NCBI RefSeq assembly: GCF_009852415.1
Contig: NZ_WOXS01000002.1
Location: 1,758,501-1,822,500, forward strand
Direction: 5' to 3'
DNA from: Streptomyces sp. Tu 3180
GTDB taxonomy: Bacteria; Actinomycetota; Actinomycetes; Streptomycetales; Streptomycetaceae
Length of the DNA stretch: 64,000 bases
Shown here: positions 17,158 through 28,426 of the stretch, in pieces
How positions within the stretch are numbered: the stretch's first letter is position 1
Layout of the letters: each line of letters starts with the position of its first letter
Translations under genes and position numbers: made by a program
Notes under the pieces: model-generated
Databases searched by the model: none
Told to the model about the DNA's origin: nothing
What the model saw: only the letters and a program-made list of their open reading frames with translations

Positions 17158-18129
17158 TCAGTGCCAGGGCAGCCGTCCGCGCCGCTCCCAGTAGGCGCGC
17201 GGTTCCTCGGCCAGCCCGGCGAGGCGGGACACCTGTTCGTCGGTGAGGTCGACGGCCGCCGCGTGGAGGTTGGAGGCGAGCTGGGCGGTGGTCGCCGCAC
17301 CGGACAGGACGACGCCCGCCCAGGGCCGGCGGAGGACGAACGCGAGGGCGACGGCGTCGTGGCCCAGGCCGGTCTCCGCGGCGACGGACTTCAGCGCCTC
17401 CGGTGCGCCGGGTCCGGCGAGGCGGCCGTTGGCCATGCCCTCCTTGACGATCACCGTGAGCCCGGCGTCGTGCGCCTCGGCGAGGGCGGGGGCGACGGAG
17501 GTCTCCAGCACGTTGTACGTCGACTGGACGGTGCGGAAGAGGGGCTCGCCGTCGACCGTGACGGCGAGGGCGGCGCGGACGGCGTCGGCCTGGGCCGGAC
17601 CGCTGGTGGAGAAGCCGACGGTGAGGCCCTGGGCGGCGGCCTCGGCGAGGCGGGCGTGCAGGGCCTCGTCGGTGAGGGCGGGACTGTCCGGGGTCACCGA
17701 ATGGATCTGGTAGAGGTCGAGCCGTTCCCCGAGCAGCGCCTCGGACTCGGCGCGCTGCCGCTCGTACGCGGCGAGGGAGTGGTCCTTGACCTCGTGCCGC
17801 TCGGCGTCGGTCGACCAGTCGGCGGTGTAGGTGTAGCCCCACTTGCTGCCGACGACGACGTCGCCGGCGTCGGGCCGGTTCTTCAGCCAGTCGGCGAGGA
17901 ACTCCTCCGACCGGCCGTAGGAGCGGGCGGCGTCGAAGTAGCGCACGCCCTGGGCGTGGGCCGCGTCGAGCAGTTCGTGGGTGCGGGTCCGTAGCGTCTC
18001 GACGCTCCGGTCGTCCCCCAGGTCTTGTTCTCGGCCGAGGTTGATGTAGCCGGGGCGGCCGACGGCGGCGAGGCCGAGTCCGATGTGGCAGGTCGGGGTC
18101 GTCGCTGACGCGAGGCGGGCGAAGGGCAT
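17158..18129 (-). CDS. Aldo/keto reductase
   Basis: 323 aa TIM-barrel oxidoreductase of the AKR superfamily. The catalytic Asp/Tyr region is in RYFDAARSYGRSEE and the Lys in VVGSKWGYT; a C-terminal NADPH-binding segment is visible. It probably reduces aldehydes or ketones with NADPH; the substrate is unknown. It lies upstream of tetR on the same strand with the TetR operator in between, so the two are likely separate units. Confidence 0.88.
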   Translation of the reverse strand: MPFARLASATTPTCHIGLGLAAVGRPGYINLGREQDLGDDRSVETLRTRTHELLDAAHAQGVRYFDAARSYGRSEEFLADWLKNRPDAGDVVVGSKWGYTYTADWSTDAERHEVKDHSLAAYERQRAESEALLGERLDLYQIHSVTPDSPALTDEALHARLAEAAAQGLTVGFSTSGPAQADAVRAALAVTVDGEPLFRTVQSTYNVLETSVAPALAEAHDAGLTVIVKEGMANGRLAGPGAPEALKSVAAETGLGHDAVALAFVLRRPWAGVVLSGAATTAQLASNLHAAAVDLTDEQVSRLAGLAEEPRAYWERRGRLPWH

Positions 18130-18233
18130 CGCGGGCTCCGTTTCGGTCGGCTGCGGTGCGGCTGCCGACCAACGTAACCCGGGATGACCTTCGCCTCAGG
18201 ATTCGGTCTGTCCGGTGGTGCGGCGAGTGCGGG

Positions 18234-18275
18234 TGCGTCGTGGCTCGTCGCGCGGTTCCCCGCGCCCCCGGAGGG
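18234..18275 (-). repeat. Copy of a dispersed Streptomyces intergenic repeat
   Basis: Reverse-orientation copy of an element with core GGGGGCGCGGGGAACCGCGC, found also at about 26596-26640, 44521-44560 and 45821-45860. Similar sequences recur between genes in many Streptomyces genomes (from memory). It lies just downstream of argH. Confidence 0.6.
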
Positions 18276-18283
18276 CGTTCCCC

Positions 18284-19723
<1,440 letters not shown>

Positions 19724-19742
19724 TCAAGACTGTCGATGTGCC

Positions 19743-19774
19743 GCCGCCTCCCCACGGTCGGGTGAGGAGGCGGC
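19743..19774 (-). terminator. Hairpin between argG and argH
   Basis: A 9-bp perfect stem (19743-19751 with 19766-19774) and a 14-base loop in the intercistronic gap. It could reduce read-through into argH or stabilise the argG mRNA end. Confidence 0.5.
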
Positions 19775-19809
19775 TGTCAGGCGGGTGCGGGTGAGGGTGT
19801 GCCGGCCGG

Positions 19810-21003
19810 TTACGCGAGGTCGCGCTTGGCCGCGATCTTCGACGACAGGCTGTAGATGTCGATGAAGCCCTTGGCGGCGGCCTGGTCGAAGGTGTCGCCG
19901 GTGTCGTAGGTGGCCAGGTTGAAGTCGTACAGCGACGACTCGGAGCGCCGGCCGGTGACGACGGCGCGGCCGCCGTGCAGGGTCATCCGGATGTCGCCGG
20001 TGACGTGCTGGTTGGCCTCGTCGACGAAGCCGTCCAGGGCGCGCTTGAGCGGGGAGAACCACAGGCCGTCGTAGACCAGCTCGCTCCAGCGCTGCTCGAC
20101 CCCCCGCTTGTAGCGGGCGAGCTCGCGCTCGACGGTGACGTTCTCCAGCTCCTGGTGGGCGGTGATCAGGGCGATCGCGCCGGGGGCCTCGTAGACCTCG
20201 CGGGACTTGATGCCGACGAGGCGGTCCTCGACCATGTCGATCCGGCCGATGCCCTGGGCGCCGGCGCGCTCGTTGAGCTGCTGGATGGCCTGGAGGACGG
20301 TGACGGGCTTGCCGTCGATGGCCACGGGCACGCCCTCCTTGAAGGAGATGACCACCTCGTCGGCCTCGCGGGCGAGCGCCGGGTTCTGGGTGTACTCGTA
20401 GATGTCCTCGATCGGGGCGTTCCAGATGTCCTCGAGGAAGCCGGTCTCGATGGCGCGGCCGAAGACGTTCTGGTCGATGGAGTACGGGGACTTCTTGGTG
20501 GTCGCGATCGGCAGGCCCTTGGCCTCGCAGAAGGCGATGGCCTTGTCGCGGGTCATGGCGTAGTCGCGGACCGGGGCGATGCACTTCAGGTCGGGGGCGA
20601 GGGCGACGATGCCGGCCTCGAAGCGGACCTGGTCGTTGCCCTTGCCGGTGCAGCCGTGGGCGACGGTGGTGGCGCCGTGCTTCTGCGCGGCGGCGACGAG
20701 GTGCTTGACGATCGTCGGCCGGGACAGCGCGGAGACCAGCGGGTAGCGGTCCATGTAGAGGGCGTTGGCCTTGATCGCCGGGAGGCAGTACTCCTCGGCG
20801 AACTCGTCCTTGGCGTCCGCGACCTCGGCCTCGACGGCGCCGCAGGCGAGCGCGCGCTTGCGGATGACGTCCAGGTCCTCGCCGCCCTGGCCGACGTCGA
20901 CCGCAACGGCGATGACCTCGGCGCCCGTCTCCTCGGCGATCCAGCCGATGGCGACGGAGGTGTCCAGACCGCCCGAATAGGCGAGTACGACGCGCTCGGT
21001 CAC
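19810..21003 (-). CDS. argG: Argininosuccinate synthase
   Basis: 397 aa. The ATP-pyrophosphatase P-loop AYSGGLDTS at residues 8-16 and the [13 protein letters not shown] motif identify ArgG, which joins citrulline and aspartate. The GTG start at 21003 has GAGGAG at the right distance; the frame is open for some 2 kb further upstream, but that region has no coding character of this family. ArgR-like sites cover the upstream promoter region. Confidence 0.96.
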   Translation of the reverse strand: MTERVVLAYSGGLDTSVAIGWIAEETGAEVIAVAVDVGQGGEDLDVIRKRALACGAVEAEVADAKDEFAEEYCLPAIKANALYMDRYPLVSALSRPTIVKHLVAAAQKHGATTVAHGCTGKGNDQVRFEAGIVALAPDLKCIAPVRDYAMTRDKAIAFCEAKGLPIATTKKSPYSIDQNVFGRAIETGFLEDIWNAPIEDIYEYTQNPALAREADEVVISFKEGVPVAIDGKPVTVLQAIQQLNERAGAQGIGRIDMVEDRLVGIKSREVYEAPGAIALITAHQELENVTVERELARYKRGVEQRWSELVYDGLWFSPLKRALDGFVDEANQHVTGDIRMTLHGGRAVVTGRRSESSLYDFNLATYDTGDTFDQAAAKGFIDIYSLSSKIAAKRDLA

Positions 21004-21018
21004 GGGTTTCTCCTCACA

Positions 21019-21062
21019 GTGCATTCGCTGACATGCATGAGTATGCAGGAGTCCGCATGATT
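21019..21062 (-). promoter_or_regulatory. ArgR-binding (ARG box) region upstream of argG
   Basis: On the minus strand two overlapping palindromic stretches built from GCATAC/CATGCA and GAATGCA elements are visible (core 21031-21048 and 21019-21027), just upstream of the ribosome site. They match the AT-richer ARG box pattern bound by the ArgR hexamer with arginine as co-repressor. Confidence 0.7.
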
Positions 21063-21214
21063 CGTCAATCCGCTCCCTCGGAGGTGCGGGTTCCGGCCAT
21101 GTCGCGGCCGGATCCGAGGACGCCTGAACGCGGGAAATCGCTTTCCCGTACCCCTCACCGGACGCAGGCGCCGCGTCGACCCCGAGACGCCCCCGAACCG
21201 AGTGAGGCATCCGC

Positions 21215-21682
21215 ATGTCCAGGGCCCTTCCGAAGTACGGCAAGCGCCGCGCCGGCCTCGTCTGCGGCGCCGCCGCGCTGGTGCCGTCCGGCGCGGTGAT
21301 CGCCGGCTCCGCCCTCGCCGGCGAGCCGGCCGGGGACGGCGGCGACGCGAACGCCCGGACACCGGCGGGTCCGGGCACGATCTCCTGCCCGGACGCCGCC
21401 TCCCGGCTCCCCGCCGTCCCCGTCGTCCCCGTCGTCCCCGCCTCCGCGCAGGCCGAGGTCCGACGCACCCTCGAACAGCTCGGCACCCAGCTCGACGAAG
21501 CCGGCCGGCGCCTCGCCGACACCGCCGGACAGGGCGGACCGGACTTCGTCCGGAACGCCGTCCCCGGCCCCCTCGAGGACAAGCGCGTCGCCGCCGTCAA
21601 CCGCATCGCCACCGCCATCGGCCGCACCGCCGAACGGCCCTCCGGCCCGGACTCCCTGGCCGCCTGCACCCTCACCGAGTGA
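21215..21682 (+). CDS. Small secreted protein of unknown function
   Basis: 155 aa. N-terminal signal peptide (basic KRR, then a hydrophobic stretch ending ALAG), then a Gly/Ala-rich linker and a helical domain of about 90 residues with two Cys that could form a disulfide (CPDAA and ACTLTE). I recognise no family. The ATG has GAGG upstream. Divergent from argG; closed by a hairpin terminator. Confidence 0.65.
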   Translation: MSRALPKYGKRRAGLVCGAAALVPSGAVIAGSALAGEPAGDGGDANARTPAGPGTISCPDAASRLPAVPVVPVVPASAQAEVRRTLEQLGTQLDEAGRRLADTAGQGGPDFVRNAVPGPLEDKRVAAVNRIATAIGRTAERPSGPDSLAACTLTE

Positions 21683-21693
21683 GGTGACAGGCA

Positions 21694-21734
21694 CCGTGGC
21701 CGCCCCGTGTACGCGCCGGCCGGGGCGGCCACGG
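21694..21734 (+). terminator. Hairpin after the small secreted protein gene
   Basis: A perfect 13-bp GC stem (21694-21706 with 21722-21734) and a 15-base loop, starting 12 bases after the stop codon. Confidence 0.75.
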
Positions 21735-21760
21735 GTTCCTCCGGCACGTCCCGTGATTCC

Positions 21761-21790
21761 TTAGACAGGCGAAATAATTGCGCCCATAAT
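21761..21790 (+). promoter_or_regulatory. Promoter of the PPOX gene (leaderless)
   Basis: -35 TAGACA (21762-21767), 17-base spacer, -10 CATAAT (21785-21790), followed after 8 bases by the ATG at 21799. The AT-rich stretch stands out locally. Transcription should begin at or just before the ATG. Confidence 0.6.
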
Positions 21791-21798
21791 CGTTGAAC

Positions 21799-22386
21799 AT
21801 GGGAAAGACATACGAGCGCATAGACGGCCGCCTCCGCACGTTCATCGAGGAACAGCCCGTCTTCTTCACCGCCACCGCTCCCCTGTCCGCCGACGGCACG
21901 GTCAACCTCTCGCCCAAGGGGCTCAAGGGCTCCTTCGCGGTCCTCGACGACCTCACCGTGGCCTACCTCGACTTCGCCGGCTCCAACGCCGAGACCGTCG
22001 CCCATCTGCGGGAGAACGGCCGGATCACCCTGATGTGGTGCGCCTTCCAGGGCCCGCCGAACATCGTGCGCGTGCACGGCCGCGGCGAGCCCGTCTTCCG
22101 GGACGACCCCCGCTTCGCCGAGCTGCTCACCCGCTTCCCCGGCATCGACCCGGCCGTCCACGGACTGCGGGCGATCGTCGTCGTGACGGCCGAACTGATC
22201 CGGGACACCTGCGGGTACGCGGTCCCCTTCATGGCCTACGAGGCGGACCGGGACCTGCACGGCAAGCGGTTCGCCCGGGAGGACGACGCCTCCCTGAACG
22301 AGTACTTCACCAGGAAGGAGCACATCGCGACCAGCCTGGACGGACTGCCCGGGCTGCCGTTGCCGCTGCCCCCGTCTACGGTCTGA
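21799..22386 (+). CDS. Pyridoxamine 5'-phosphate oxidase family flavoprotein
   Basis: 195 aa split-barrel fold: [20 protein letters not shown] near the N-terminus is the usual substrate/FMN region, and [20 protein letters not shown] forms the barrel. Members bind FMN or F420 and act on varied substrates; the exact role here is unknown. I chose the ATG at 21799 rather than the TTG two codons upstream because of the promoter spacing. Three bases separate it from the L,D-transpeptidase gene. Confidence 0.85.
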   Translation: MGKTYERIDGRLRTFIEEQPVFFTATAPLSADGTVNLSPKGLKGSFAVLDDLTVAYLDFAGSNAETVAHLRENGRITLMWCAFQGPPNIVRVHGRGEPVFRDDPRFAELLTRFPGIDPAVHGLRAIVVVTAELIRDTCGYAVPFMAYEADRDLHGKRFAREDDASLNEYFTRKEHIATSLDGLPGLPLPLPPSTV

Positions 22387-22389
22387 GCC

Positions 22390-23091
22390 ATGCGCCCAGG
22401 TGCCGTCCCCGCCGCCGTCCTCGTCTCCCTGTCCCTGTTCGCGCCCGGCTCCGGACAGCCGCCCGCCGCGCTGCCGGACCGGATGGCGGACACCGGGGGC
22501 GGCACCCAGCTGATCACGGCCGTCGCCCCGGGAACCGGTTCCACCTCCGGCACGGTCACCTGGTGGGACCGCAGGGACGGGCGCTGGGTGGCGGCCGGCA
22601 CGGCCCCGGCCCGCTTCGGGGCGAAGGGGCTCGTCGAGGGCACCGCACGGCGGCAGGGCACGCACACGACACCGACCGGGCTCTACGGCATGCCGTACGC
22701 CTTCGGCACCAAGGCGGCGCCGCGCGGGACGGCGTACACGTACCGGCCCGTGCGCCGGGACTCCTGGTGGTGCCAGGACGGTGACTCGCGTTCCTACAAC
22801 CGCTGGACCGAGCCCCGGGCGGCCGACTGCCGGGCCGCGGAGGCCGAGCACCTGATCACCTACCGGACGCAGTACGCCCACGCCCTCGTCGTCGACTTCA
22901 ACTACCACCGTCCGGTGCGCGGCCGGGGCGCCGGCGTCTTCCTGCACGTCCACGGGCGCGGGGCGACGGCGGGATGCGTGTCCGTGCCCGAGGAGTCGAT
23001 GCGCGAGATCCTGCGCTGGGCCGATCCCGCGCGCAGGCCGCACATCGCGATCGGGACGCGGGGCGGGCCCACGGCGATCACCCGGTACTGA
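22390..23091 (+). CDS. L,D-transpeptidase (YkuD-like) family protein
   Basis: 233 aa. N-terminal signal-like hydrophobic stretch, then a catalytic domain with [16 protein letters not shown], which holds the conserved His and the nucleophile Cys of L,D-transpeptidases (GCVS). These enzymes form 3-3 peptidoglycan cross-links or attach proteins to the wall. It follows the PPOX gene by 3 bases, so co-transcription is likely. The link with the flavin redox genes downstream is unexplained. Confidence 0.85.
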   Translation: MRPGAVPAAVLVSLSLFAPGSGQPPAALPDRMADTGGGTQLITAVAPGTGSTSGTVTWWDRRDGRWVAAGTAPARFGAKGLVEGTARRQGTHTTPTGLYGMPYAFGTKAAPRGTAYTYRPVRRDSWWCQDGDSRSYNRWTEPRAADCRAAEAEHLITYRTQYAHALVVDFNYHRPVRGRGAGVFLHVHGRGATAGCVSVPEESMREILRWADPARRPHIAIGTRGGPTAITRY

Positions 23092-23177
23092 GGCGGAGCG
23101 CGGCGCGCTCCCCCGCTGAACACTCCCGCGTCACGGCACGTATCTGTGGGCCAAGGGCCGAGTCCCACGGAGGAACC

Positions 23178-24560
23178 GTGACCACCACGCTCGCCGGCGG
23201 CCGTGCCGCCCGCCGCCAGACGATGCGCCGCATCCGTCCGCGCCGCTCCCCCGCCGTGCCCCTGCTGCTCGCCGTGGGAGCGGGCGCGGTGGCCGTGCTG
23301 TGGCTGTGGTGGGACAACACGCCGTCCATCGCGGACACCACGGGCAGGATCGTCGCCGCCGGCCGGATCACCGGCCTGCTCGCCGGCTATCTGATGGCCC
23401 TGGTGGTGCTGCAGATGGCGCGGGTGCCCGCGCTGGAGCGGCGGGTGGGCTCGGACCGGGTCGCCCGCTGGCACGCGATGAGCGGCCGCTACACCGTCTG
23501 CCTGGTCGTCGCCCACGTCCTCCTCATCATGTGGGGCTACGCCCTCCAGGCGGGCAAGGGCCTCGGCGACATCGTGCAGCAGACGATCACCTCCATCAAC
23601 ACGCTGCCGGACATGGGCAAGGCCGCCATCGGCACCGGTCTGCTGTTCGTGATCGCCTTCCTCTCCGTCGGCCCGATCCGGCGCCGGCTGCCGTACGACG
23701 GCTGGTACCACGTGCACCTGCTGACGTACGCGGCGGTCTTCCTGACGTTCTGGCACCAGATCACCACCGGCAACGAGTTCGCCGTCGAGCCGTCCGCGAA
23801 GACCTTCTGGTACGGGCTCTACGGCACCGTGACCGCGCTGGTCCTGTGGTACCGGGTCATCACCCCCGTCCGGCTGAACCTGCGGCACCGGATGCGGGTC
23901 GAGGCGGTCGTCGAGGAGACGCCGGGGATCGTGTCGGTGCTGATCGGCGGGCGCAGGCTGCACCGGATGGGCGCGGAGGCCGGGCAGTTCTTCCGCTGGC
24001 GGTTCCTGGCGCCCGGGATGCGGTTCAGCTCCCACCCGTACTCGCTGTCGGCGGCGCCCCGCCCGGACATGCTGCGGATCACGGTGAAGGCCATCGGCGA
24101 CCACAGCTCCCGGCTGCGCGAACTGGAGCCCGGCACGCGGGTGTGGGCGGAGGGCCCCTACGGGGCGCTGACCGCGCAGCGCCGCAGCCGCGGCAAGGTG
24201 CTGCTGGTCGCGGGCGGCGTGGGCATCACCCCGATGCGGGCGCTGTTCGAGACGCTGCCCGGCGCCTCCGGCGACATCACGCTGCTCTACCGCGCCAACA
24301 GCACGCAGGACCTGGCGCTGTGGGGCGAGCTGGCCAGGATCGCCGACGAGCGCGGCGCCCGGCTGATGTACGCGGTGAACAGCCCCGACGGGGAGCGCCC
24401 CGACATCTCGGCGGAGAGCCTGCAACGGAAGATCCCGGACATCGACCGCCACGACGTCTTCCTGTGCGGGCCGCCCGGGTTCGCGCAGTCGGTGTACGAG
24501 GCACTGCGCGGCGCCGGGGTCCCCGCGCGCCGTATCCATCACGAGTCGTTCGAGATGTGA
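23178..24560 (+). CDS. Ferric-reductase-like transmembrane flavoprotein
   Basis: 460 aa. Six or so N-terminal TM helices (about 25-230) with paired His that can bind heme (RWHAMSG, VVAHVLL, YHVHLL, FWHQI). The C-terminal half is a ferredoxin-NADP reductase module: FAD site SSHPYSLSAAP, NAD site VAGGVGITPM and terminal CGPPGF. It would move electrons from NAD(P)H through FAD and heme across the membrane. GTG start with GGAGG 5 bases upstream. The next genes encode an exported FMN protein and its flavinylating enzyme, a likely electron acceptor pair. Confidence 0.9.
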   Translation: MTTTLAGGRAARRQTMRRIRPRRSPAVPLLLAVGAGAVAVLWLWWDNTPSIADTTGRIVAAGRITGLLAGYLMALVVLQMARVPALERRVGSDRVARWHAMSGRYTVCLVVAHVLLIMWGYALQAGKGLGDIVQQTITSINTLPDMGKAAIGTGLLFVIAFLSVGPIRRRLPYDGWYHVHLLTYAAVFLTFWHQITTGNEFAVEPSAKTFWYGLYGTVTALVLWYRVITPVRLNLRHRMRVEAVVEETPGIVSVLIGGRRLHRMGAEAGQFFRWRFLAPGMRFSSHPYSLSAAPRPDMLRITVKAIGDHSSRLRELEPGTRVWAEGPYGALTAQRRSRGKVLLVAGGVGITPMRALFETLPGASGDITLLYRANSTQDLALWGELARIADERGARLMYAVNSPDGERPDISAESLQRKIPDIDRHDVFLCGPPGFAQSVYEALRGAGVPARRIHHESFEM

Positions 24561-24599
24561 GCGACGGGTCATCCACACCCATCAGGAGCCTGAGAAGCG

Positions 24600-25685
24600 A
24601 TGAGGAAGAGTCACCCCGTCCGGCGTGCCGTGCTCGCGACCGCCGCCACCGTGTCCGGCATCGTGCTGCTGCTGTCGCTCAAACCGGCGTCCGACCCCGG
24701 CTCGGCCGCCGCGGCCGGCGGCGCGGCCCCGCCCGCGGCGGCCCAGTCGCCGCAGGGCGGCGCCCGGCCCATCGGGAACGGCACGGTCACCGGTGACGCG
24801 GCGCGGACCCGGTACGGCGCGGTGCAGGTCCGGCTGACGGTGAGCGGCGGGAAGATCGTCAAGGCCGAGGCGGTGCGGGCGCCCGGGGGCGGACAGAGCG
24901 ACCGGATCACCTCCGACGCCGTGCCCAGGCTCAACCGGGCGGCCGTCGCGGCGCAGAGCGCGGAGATCGACGCGGTGTCGGGGGCGACCTACACGAGTTC
25001 CGGTTACAAGAAGTCGCTGCAGTCGGCGCTGGACAAGGCGCGGGCGGCCGGGTCCCCGGAGTCGTCCGGCTCGGGCGGTGCCGGGAGCGCGCAGGCGCGG
25101 ACCGTCACCGGGGACGTGGCGCAGACGCAGTACGGGCCGGTACAGGTGCGGATCACCGTCAGCGGCGGGAAGATCACCCGGGCCGAGGCGGTGCGGGCGC
25201 CCGGGGGCGGACAGAGCGACCGGATCACCTCCGACGCCGTGCCCAGGCTCAACCGGGCGGCGGTGGCGGCCGGTGACGCGCAGATCGACGCGGTGTCGGG
25301 GGCCACGTACACGAGCGCGGGGTACAGACAGTCGCTGCAGTCGGCGCTGGACAAGGCGCGGGCGGCCGGGTCCCCGGAGTCGTCCGGCTCGGGCGGTGCC
25401 GGGAGCGCGCAGGCGCGGACCGTCACCGGGGACGTGGCGCAGACGCAGTACGGGCCGGTACAGGTGCGGATCACCGTCAGCGGCGGGAAGATCACCCGGG
25501 CCGAGGCGGTGCGGGCGCCCGGGGGCGGACAGAGCGACCGGATCACCTCCGACGCCGTGCCCAGGCTCAACCGGGCGGCGGTGGCGGCCGGTGACGCGCA
25601 GATCGACGCGGTGTCGGGGGCCACGTACACGAGCGCGGGGTACAGACAGTCGCTCCAGTCGGCGCTGGACCGGGCCGGTGGCTGA
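24600..25685 (+). CDS. Exported protein with three tandem FMN-binding domains
   Basis: 361 aa. An N-terminal signal anchor (about 8-28) is followed by an Ala/Pro linker and three FMN_bind domains of about 90 residues. Each holds the flavinylation motif SGATYTS, where ApbE attaches FMN to the Thr. Domains 2 and 3 are identical over nearly their full length because of a DNA tandem duplication. Three covalent flavins in a row suggest an electron wire on the outer face of the membrane. It overlaps apbE downstream and follows the ferric-reductase-like gene. Confidence 0.9.
   Translation: MRKSHPVRRAVLATAATVSGIVLLLSLKPASDPGSAAAAGGAAPPAAAQSPQGGARPIGNGTVTGDAARTRYGAVQVRLTVSGGKIVKAEAVRAPGGGQSDRITSDAVPRLNRAAVAAQSAEIDAVSGATYTSSGYKKSLQSALDKARAAGSPESSGSGGAGSAQARTVTGDVAQTQYGPVQVRITVSGGKITRAEAVRAPGGGQSDRITSDAVPRLNRAAVAAGDAQIDAVSGATYTSAGYRQSLQSALDKARAAGSPESSGSGGAGSAQARTVTGDVAQTQYGPVQVRITVSGGKITRAEAVRAPGGGQSDRITSDAVPRLNRAAVAAGDAQIDAVSGATYTSAGYRQSLQSALDRAGG
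25012..25654 (+). repeat. Perfect 318-bp-period tandem duplication inside the FMN-binding gene
   Basis: Positions 25012-25336 are identical to 25330-25654 (325 bases, offset 318 = 106 codons). The first domain is only similar in protein. The lack of silent changes means the duplication is recent or kept identical by recombination. Confidence 0.95.
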
Positions 25686-26478
25686 CACGGTGGCCGAACC
25701 CGCCGAGGCTCCCGCCGCGGTGCGTCACGCGGAGGAGACCATGGGGACCGTCTTCTCCCTCGACGTCCGCGGCGGGGAACCCGCTGTGGTGCGCGCGGCG
25801 CTGGAGGAGGCGGTCGCGGGGCTGCGCCGGGTCGACGAGGTGTTCAGCACGTACCGCGACGACAGCCAGATCTCCCGGCTGGCGCGGGGCGAGCGGGGCG
25901 TCGGGGAGTGCGATGCCGAGGTCGCCGAGGTGCTGGAGCTGGCCGCGGAGGCGGAGCGGGTGAGCGACGGCTGGTTCAGCACCCGGTACCGGGGGCGTCT
26001 GGACCCGACGGGCATCGTCAAGGGCTGGGCCACCGAGCGGGCGGCGCGGCGGCTCGCGGCGGCGGGGGCGACGGGGGTGAGCGTCAACGGGGGCGGGGAC
26101 GTCCAGTTGCTGGGGGTGCCGGGGGCGGGGCGGCCGTGGCGGGTGGGTGTGTCGGACCCGTTGCGTCCGGGCGGTCTCGCCGCCGTCGTCTCCGCGGCCG
26201 GCGCGGACGAACTGGCGGTGGCGACGTCCGGCACCGCCGAACGCGGCGATCACATCGTCGACCCGCGCACGGGTCGCTCCGCGGTGACCGACCTGGTCGC
26301 GGTGACGGTCGTCGCCCCCCGACTGACGTGGGCGGACTGCTGGGCCACGGCCGCCTTCGCGATGGGGTCGCGGGAGGGGCTGCGGTGGCTGGAGTCCCTC
26401 CCGGACGTCGAGGGGCTGCTCATCACGGCGGGCGACGAGGTGCGGTGCACCGGGGGTCTGGCGGGTTGGCTGGGGTGA
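25678..26478 (+). CDS. apbE: FAD:protein FMN transferase (ApbE)
   Basis: 266 aa. The ApbE signature is visible: HAEETMGTVF at the N-terminus, DPTGIVKGWA (FAD/Mg site), NGGGDVQLLG and HIVDPRTG. It transfers FMN from FAD to the Thr in [S/T]GA[T/S] motifs of exported proteins. Its start (GTG at 25678, or 25690) overlaps the stop of the FMN-binding gene, so enzyme and substrate are co-produced. I see no clear Tat or Sec signal, although many ApbE proteins are exported; the cell side on which it acts is uncertain. Confidence 0.93.
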   Translation: MADTVAEPAEAPAAVRHAEETMGTVFSLDVRGGEPAVVRAALEEAVAGLRRVDEVFSTYRDDSQISRLARGERGVGECDAEVAEVLELAAEAERVSDGWFSTRYRGRLDPTGIVKGWATERAARRLAAAGATGVSVNGGGDVQLLGVPGAGRPWRVGVSDPLRPGGLAAVVSAAGADELAVATSGTAERGDHIVDPRTGRSAVTDLVAVTVVAPRLTWADCWATAAFAMGSREGLRWLESLPDVEGLLITAGDEVRCTGGLAGWLG

Positions 26479-26595
26479 CCGGCGCTGCGGCTCGAGGTAC
26501 CGGCGTGCCGCTCACCCGCGTCCGCGGGGCTGCCCCCGGGCCCTTGGGGCGCTGGGGGGAGGCACGACTGCCCGCGGCCGGGGGTGGTGCCGCGA

Positions 26596-26640
26596 CGCCC
26601 TCAGGGGCGCGGGGAACCGCGCGGCCGGCCACGGACGGCG
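26596..26640 (+). repeat. Copy of a dispersed Streptomyces intergenic repeat
   Basis: Plus-orientation copy of the GGGGCGCGGGGAACCGCGCG element seen also near 18250, 44540 and 45840. It lies between the convergent apbE and argR genes. Confidence 0.6.
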
Positions 26641-26673
26641 CCCCGCGGTCGGCGGAGCACCGCCCCGGCCCCT

Positions 26674-27213
26674 TCAGTGGCCGTTCTGGGCCAGCCGCAG
26701 CAGGTGGTCGGCCAGCGCCTGGCCCCCCGTCGGCTCCCTGCTGATCAGCAGCAGCGTGTCGTCGCCGGCGATCGTGCCGAGGATGTCGTGCAGTTCCGCC
26801 TGGTCGATCGCCGAGGCCAGGAACTGCGCGGCACCGGGCGGGGTGCGCAGGACCACCAGGTTCGCGGAGGCCTCCGCCGAGATCAGCAGCTCCTGGGAGA
26901 GCCGCCGCATCCGCTCCTCCTTCGCCGACTCCCCCAGCGGCGCCCGGGGGGTGCGGAAACCCCCCTCGCTGGGCACCGCGTAGATCAGGTCGCCGTCGGT
27001 GTTGCGGATCTTCACCGCGTTCAGCTCGTCCAGATCGCGGGAGAGCGTCGCCTGGGTGACGCTCAGCCCGTCGTCGGCGAGCAGCTTCGCCAGCTGGCTC
27101 TGCGACCGCACCGGCTGCCGGTTGAGGATGTCCACGATCCGGCGGTGGCGTGCGGTGCGCGTCTGCGGCACGGCAGGCCCGGCGTGCTGACCCTGGTCCT
27201 GCTCCTGGCTCAT
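26674..27213 (-). CDS. argR: Arginine repressor
   Basis: 179 aa. N-terminal winged helix ([20 protein letters not shown] to about residue 95) and a C-terminal hexamerisation and arginine-binding domain ([14 protein letters not shown]). It represses arg genes by binding ARG boxes as an arginine-bound hexamer. Last gene of argCJBDR, 7 bases after argD. Confidence 0.96.
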   Translation of the reverse strand: MSQEQDQGQHAGPAVPQTRTARHRRIVDILNRQPVRSQSQLAKLLADDGLSVTQATLSRDLDELNAVKIRNTDGDLIYAVPSEGGFRTPRAPLGESAKEERMRRLSQELLISAEASANLVVLRTPPGAAQFLASAIDQAELHDILGTIAGDDTLLLISREPTGGQALADHLLRLAQNGH

Positions 27214-27220
27214 CGTCGTC

Positions 27221-28426
27221 TCATTCTCCGGATCGTCCTTCCCCGCCCGCCGTGCCGGCCTGGTCCAGGATGCCGGGCAGCGCCCCGAGGAAGGCGTCCA
27301 CCGCGTCGTCCCCGAGGTTCAGCGGCGGCATCAGCCGTACGACATCGGGGGCGGGCGCGTTCACGAGGAATCCGGCGTCCTGAGCCGCCTGTTGCACCCG
27401 GGGTGCGAGCGGCTCGGTGAGCACGATACCCAGGAGGAGGCCCGCGCCCCGGACATGGTCGACCAGGGCGTGGCCGGAACCCTCGATCCCGTCGCGGAGT
27501 TTCTCGCCCTGCCGCTTGGCGTTCTCCAGCAGCCCCTCGTTCTCGATGGTGTCGACGACGGCGAGTCCGGCGGCGCAGGCGACCGGGTTGCCGCCGAAGG
27601 TCGTCCCGTGGTGACCGGGCTCGAACAGGTCGGCGGCGCGGCCGAAGGCGACGGTGGCGCCCAGCGGCAGGCCGCCGCCGAGCTGCTTGGCCAGGGTGAC
27701 GACGTCCGGCAGGACGCCCTCGTGGGCCTGGTACTCGAACCAGTGCCCGGTGCGGCCGATGCCGGTCTGCACCTCGTCCAGCACGAGCAGCGCGCCCTTG
27801 GCGGCGGTGATGGCGCGGGCCGCCTTCAGGTAGCCGGGGGGCGGGACGACCACGCCGAGTTCGCCCTGGATGGGTTCGATGACGACCAGGGCCGTCTCCT
27901 CGGTGACCGCGGCGTCCAGCGCCTGCGCGTCGCCGAAGGGCACGTGGGTGACGTCGGAGGGCAGCGGCTGGAACGGCTCCCGCTTGCCGGGCTGCCCGGT
28001 GAGCGCGAGGGCGCCCATCGTACGGCCGTGGAAGCCGCCCTCGGTGGCGACGACGTGGGTCCGCCCGGTGAGCCGGCCGATCTTGAAGGCGGCCTCGTTG
28101 GCCTCGGCGCCGGAGTTGCAGAAGAAGACCCTGCCGTCCCGGCCGAAGAGCTGGAGCAGCCGTTCGGCGAGGGCGACGGTCGGCTCGGCCATGAAGAAGT
28201 TGGAGATGTGGCCCAGGGAGCCGATCTGCCGGCTCACGGCCTCGACGATCGCCGGGTGGGCGTGGCCGAGGGCGTTGGTCGCGATGCCGCCGACGAAGTC
28301 GAGGTACTCCGTGCCCTCGGCGTCCCAGACCTTCGGGCCCTCGCCGCGTACGAGGGGCAGGCGCGGCGTGCCGTAGTTGTTCATCAGCGCGCCCCGCCAC
28401 CGTGCGGTCAGCTCTGCGTTGGTCAC
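27221..28426 (-). CDS. argD: Acetylornithine aminotransferase
   Basis: 401 aa class III PLP aminotransferase. Active-site Lys in [11 protein letters not shown], and the [12 protein letters not shown] motif preceding it, are intact. It converts N-acetylglutamate semialdehyde to N-acetylornithine. GTG start overlaps the argB stop. Confidence 0.96.
   Translation of the reverse strand: MTNAELTARWRGALMNNYGTPRLPLVRGEGPKVWDAEGTEYLDFVGGIATNALGHAHPAIVEAVSRQIGSLGHISNFFMAEPTVALAERLLQLFGRDGRVFFCNSGAEANEAAFKIGRLTGRTHVVATEGGFHGRTMGALALTGQPGKREPFQPLPSDVTHVPFGDAQALDAAVTEETALVVIEPIQGELGVVVPPPGYLKAARAITAAKGALLVLDEVQTGIGRTGHWFEYQAHEGVLPDVVTLAKQLGGGLPLGATVAFGRAADLFEPGHHGTTFGGNPVACAAGLAVVDTIENEGLLENAKRQGEKLRDGIEGSGHALVDHVRGAGLLLGIVLTEPLAPRVQQAAQDAGFLVNAPAPDVVRLMPPLNLGDDAVDAFLGALPGILDQAGTAGGEGRSGE

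Noticed and set aside
24582..25688. Minus-strand frame with repeats opposite the FMN-binding gene
   Set aside because: The repeats only reflect the DNA duplication of the plus-strand gene; the protein has no known fold and the plus frame has clear flavinylation motifs.
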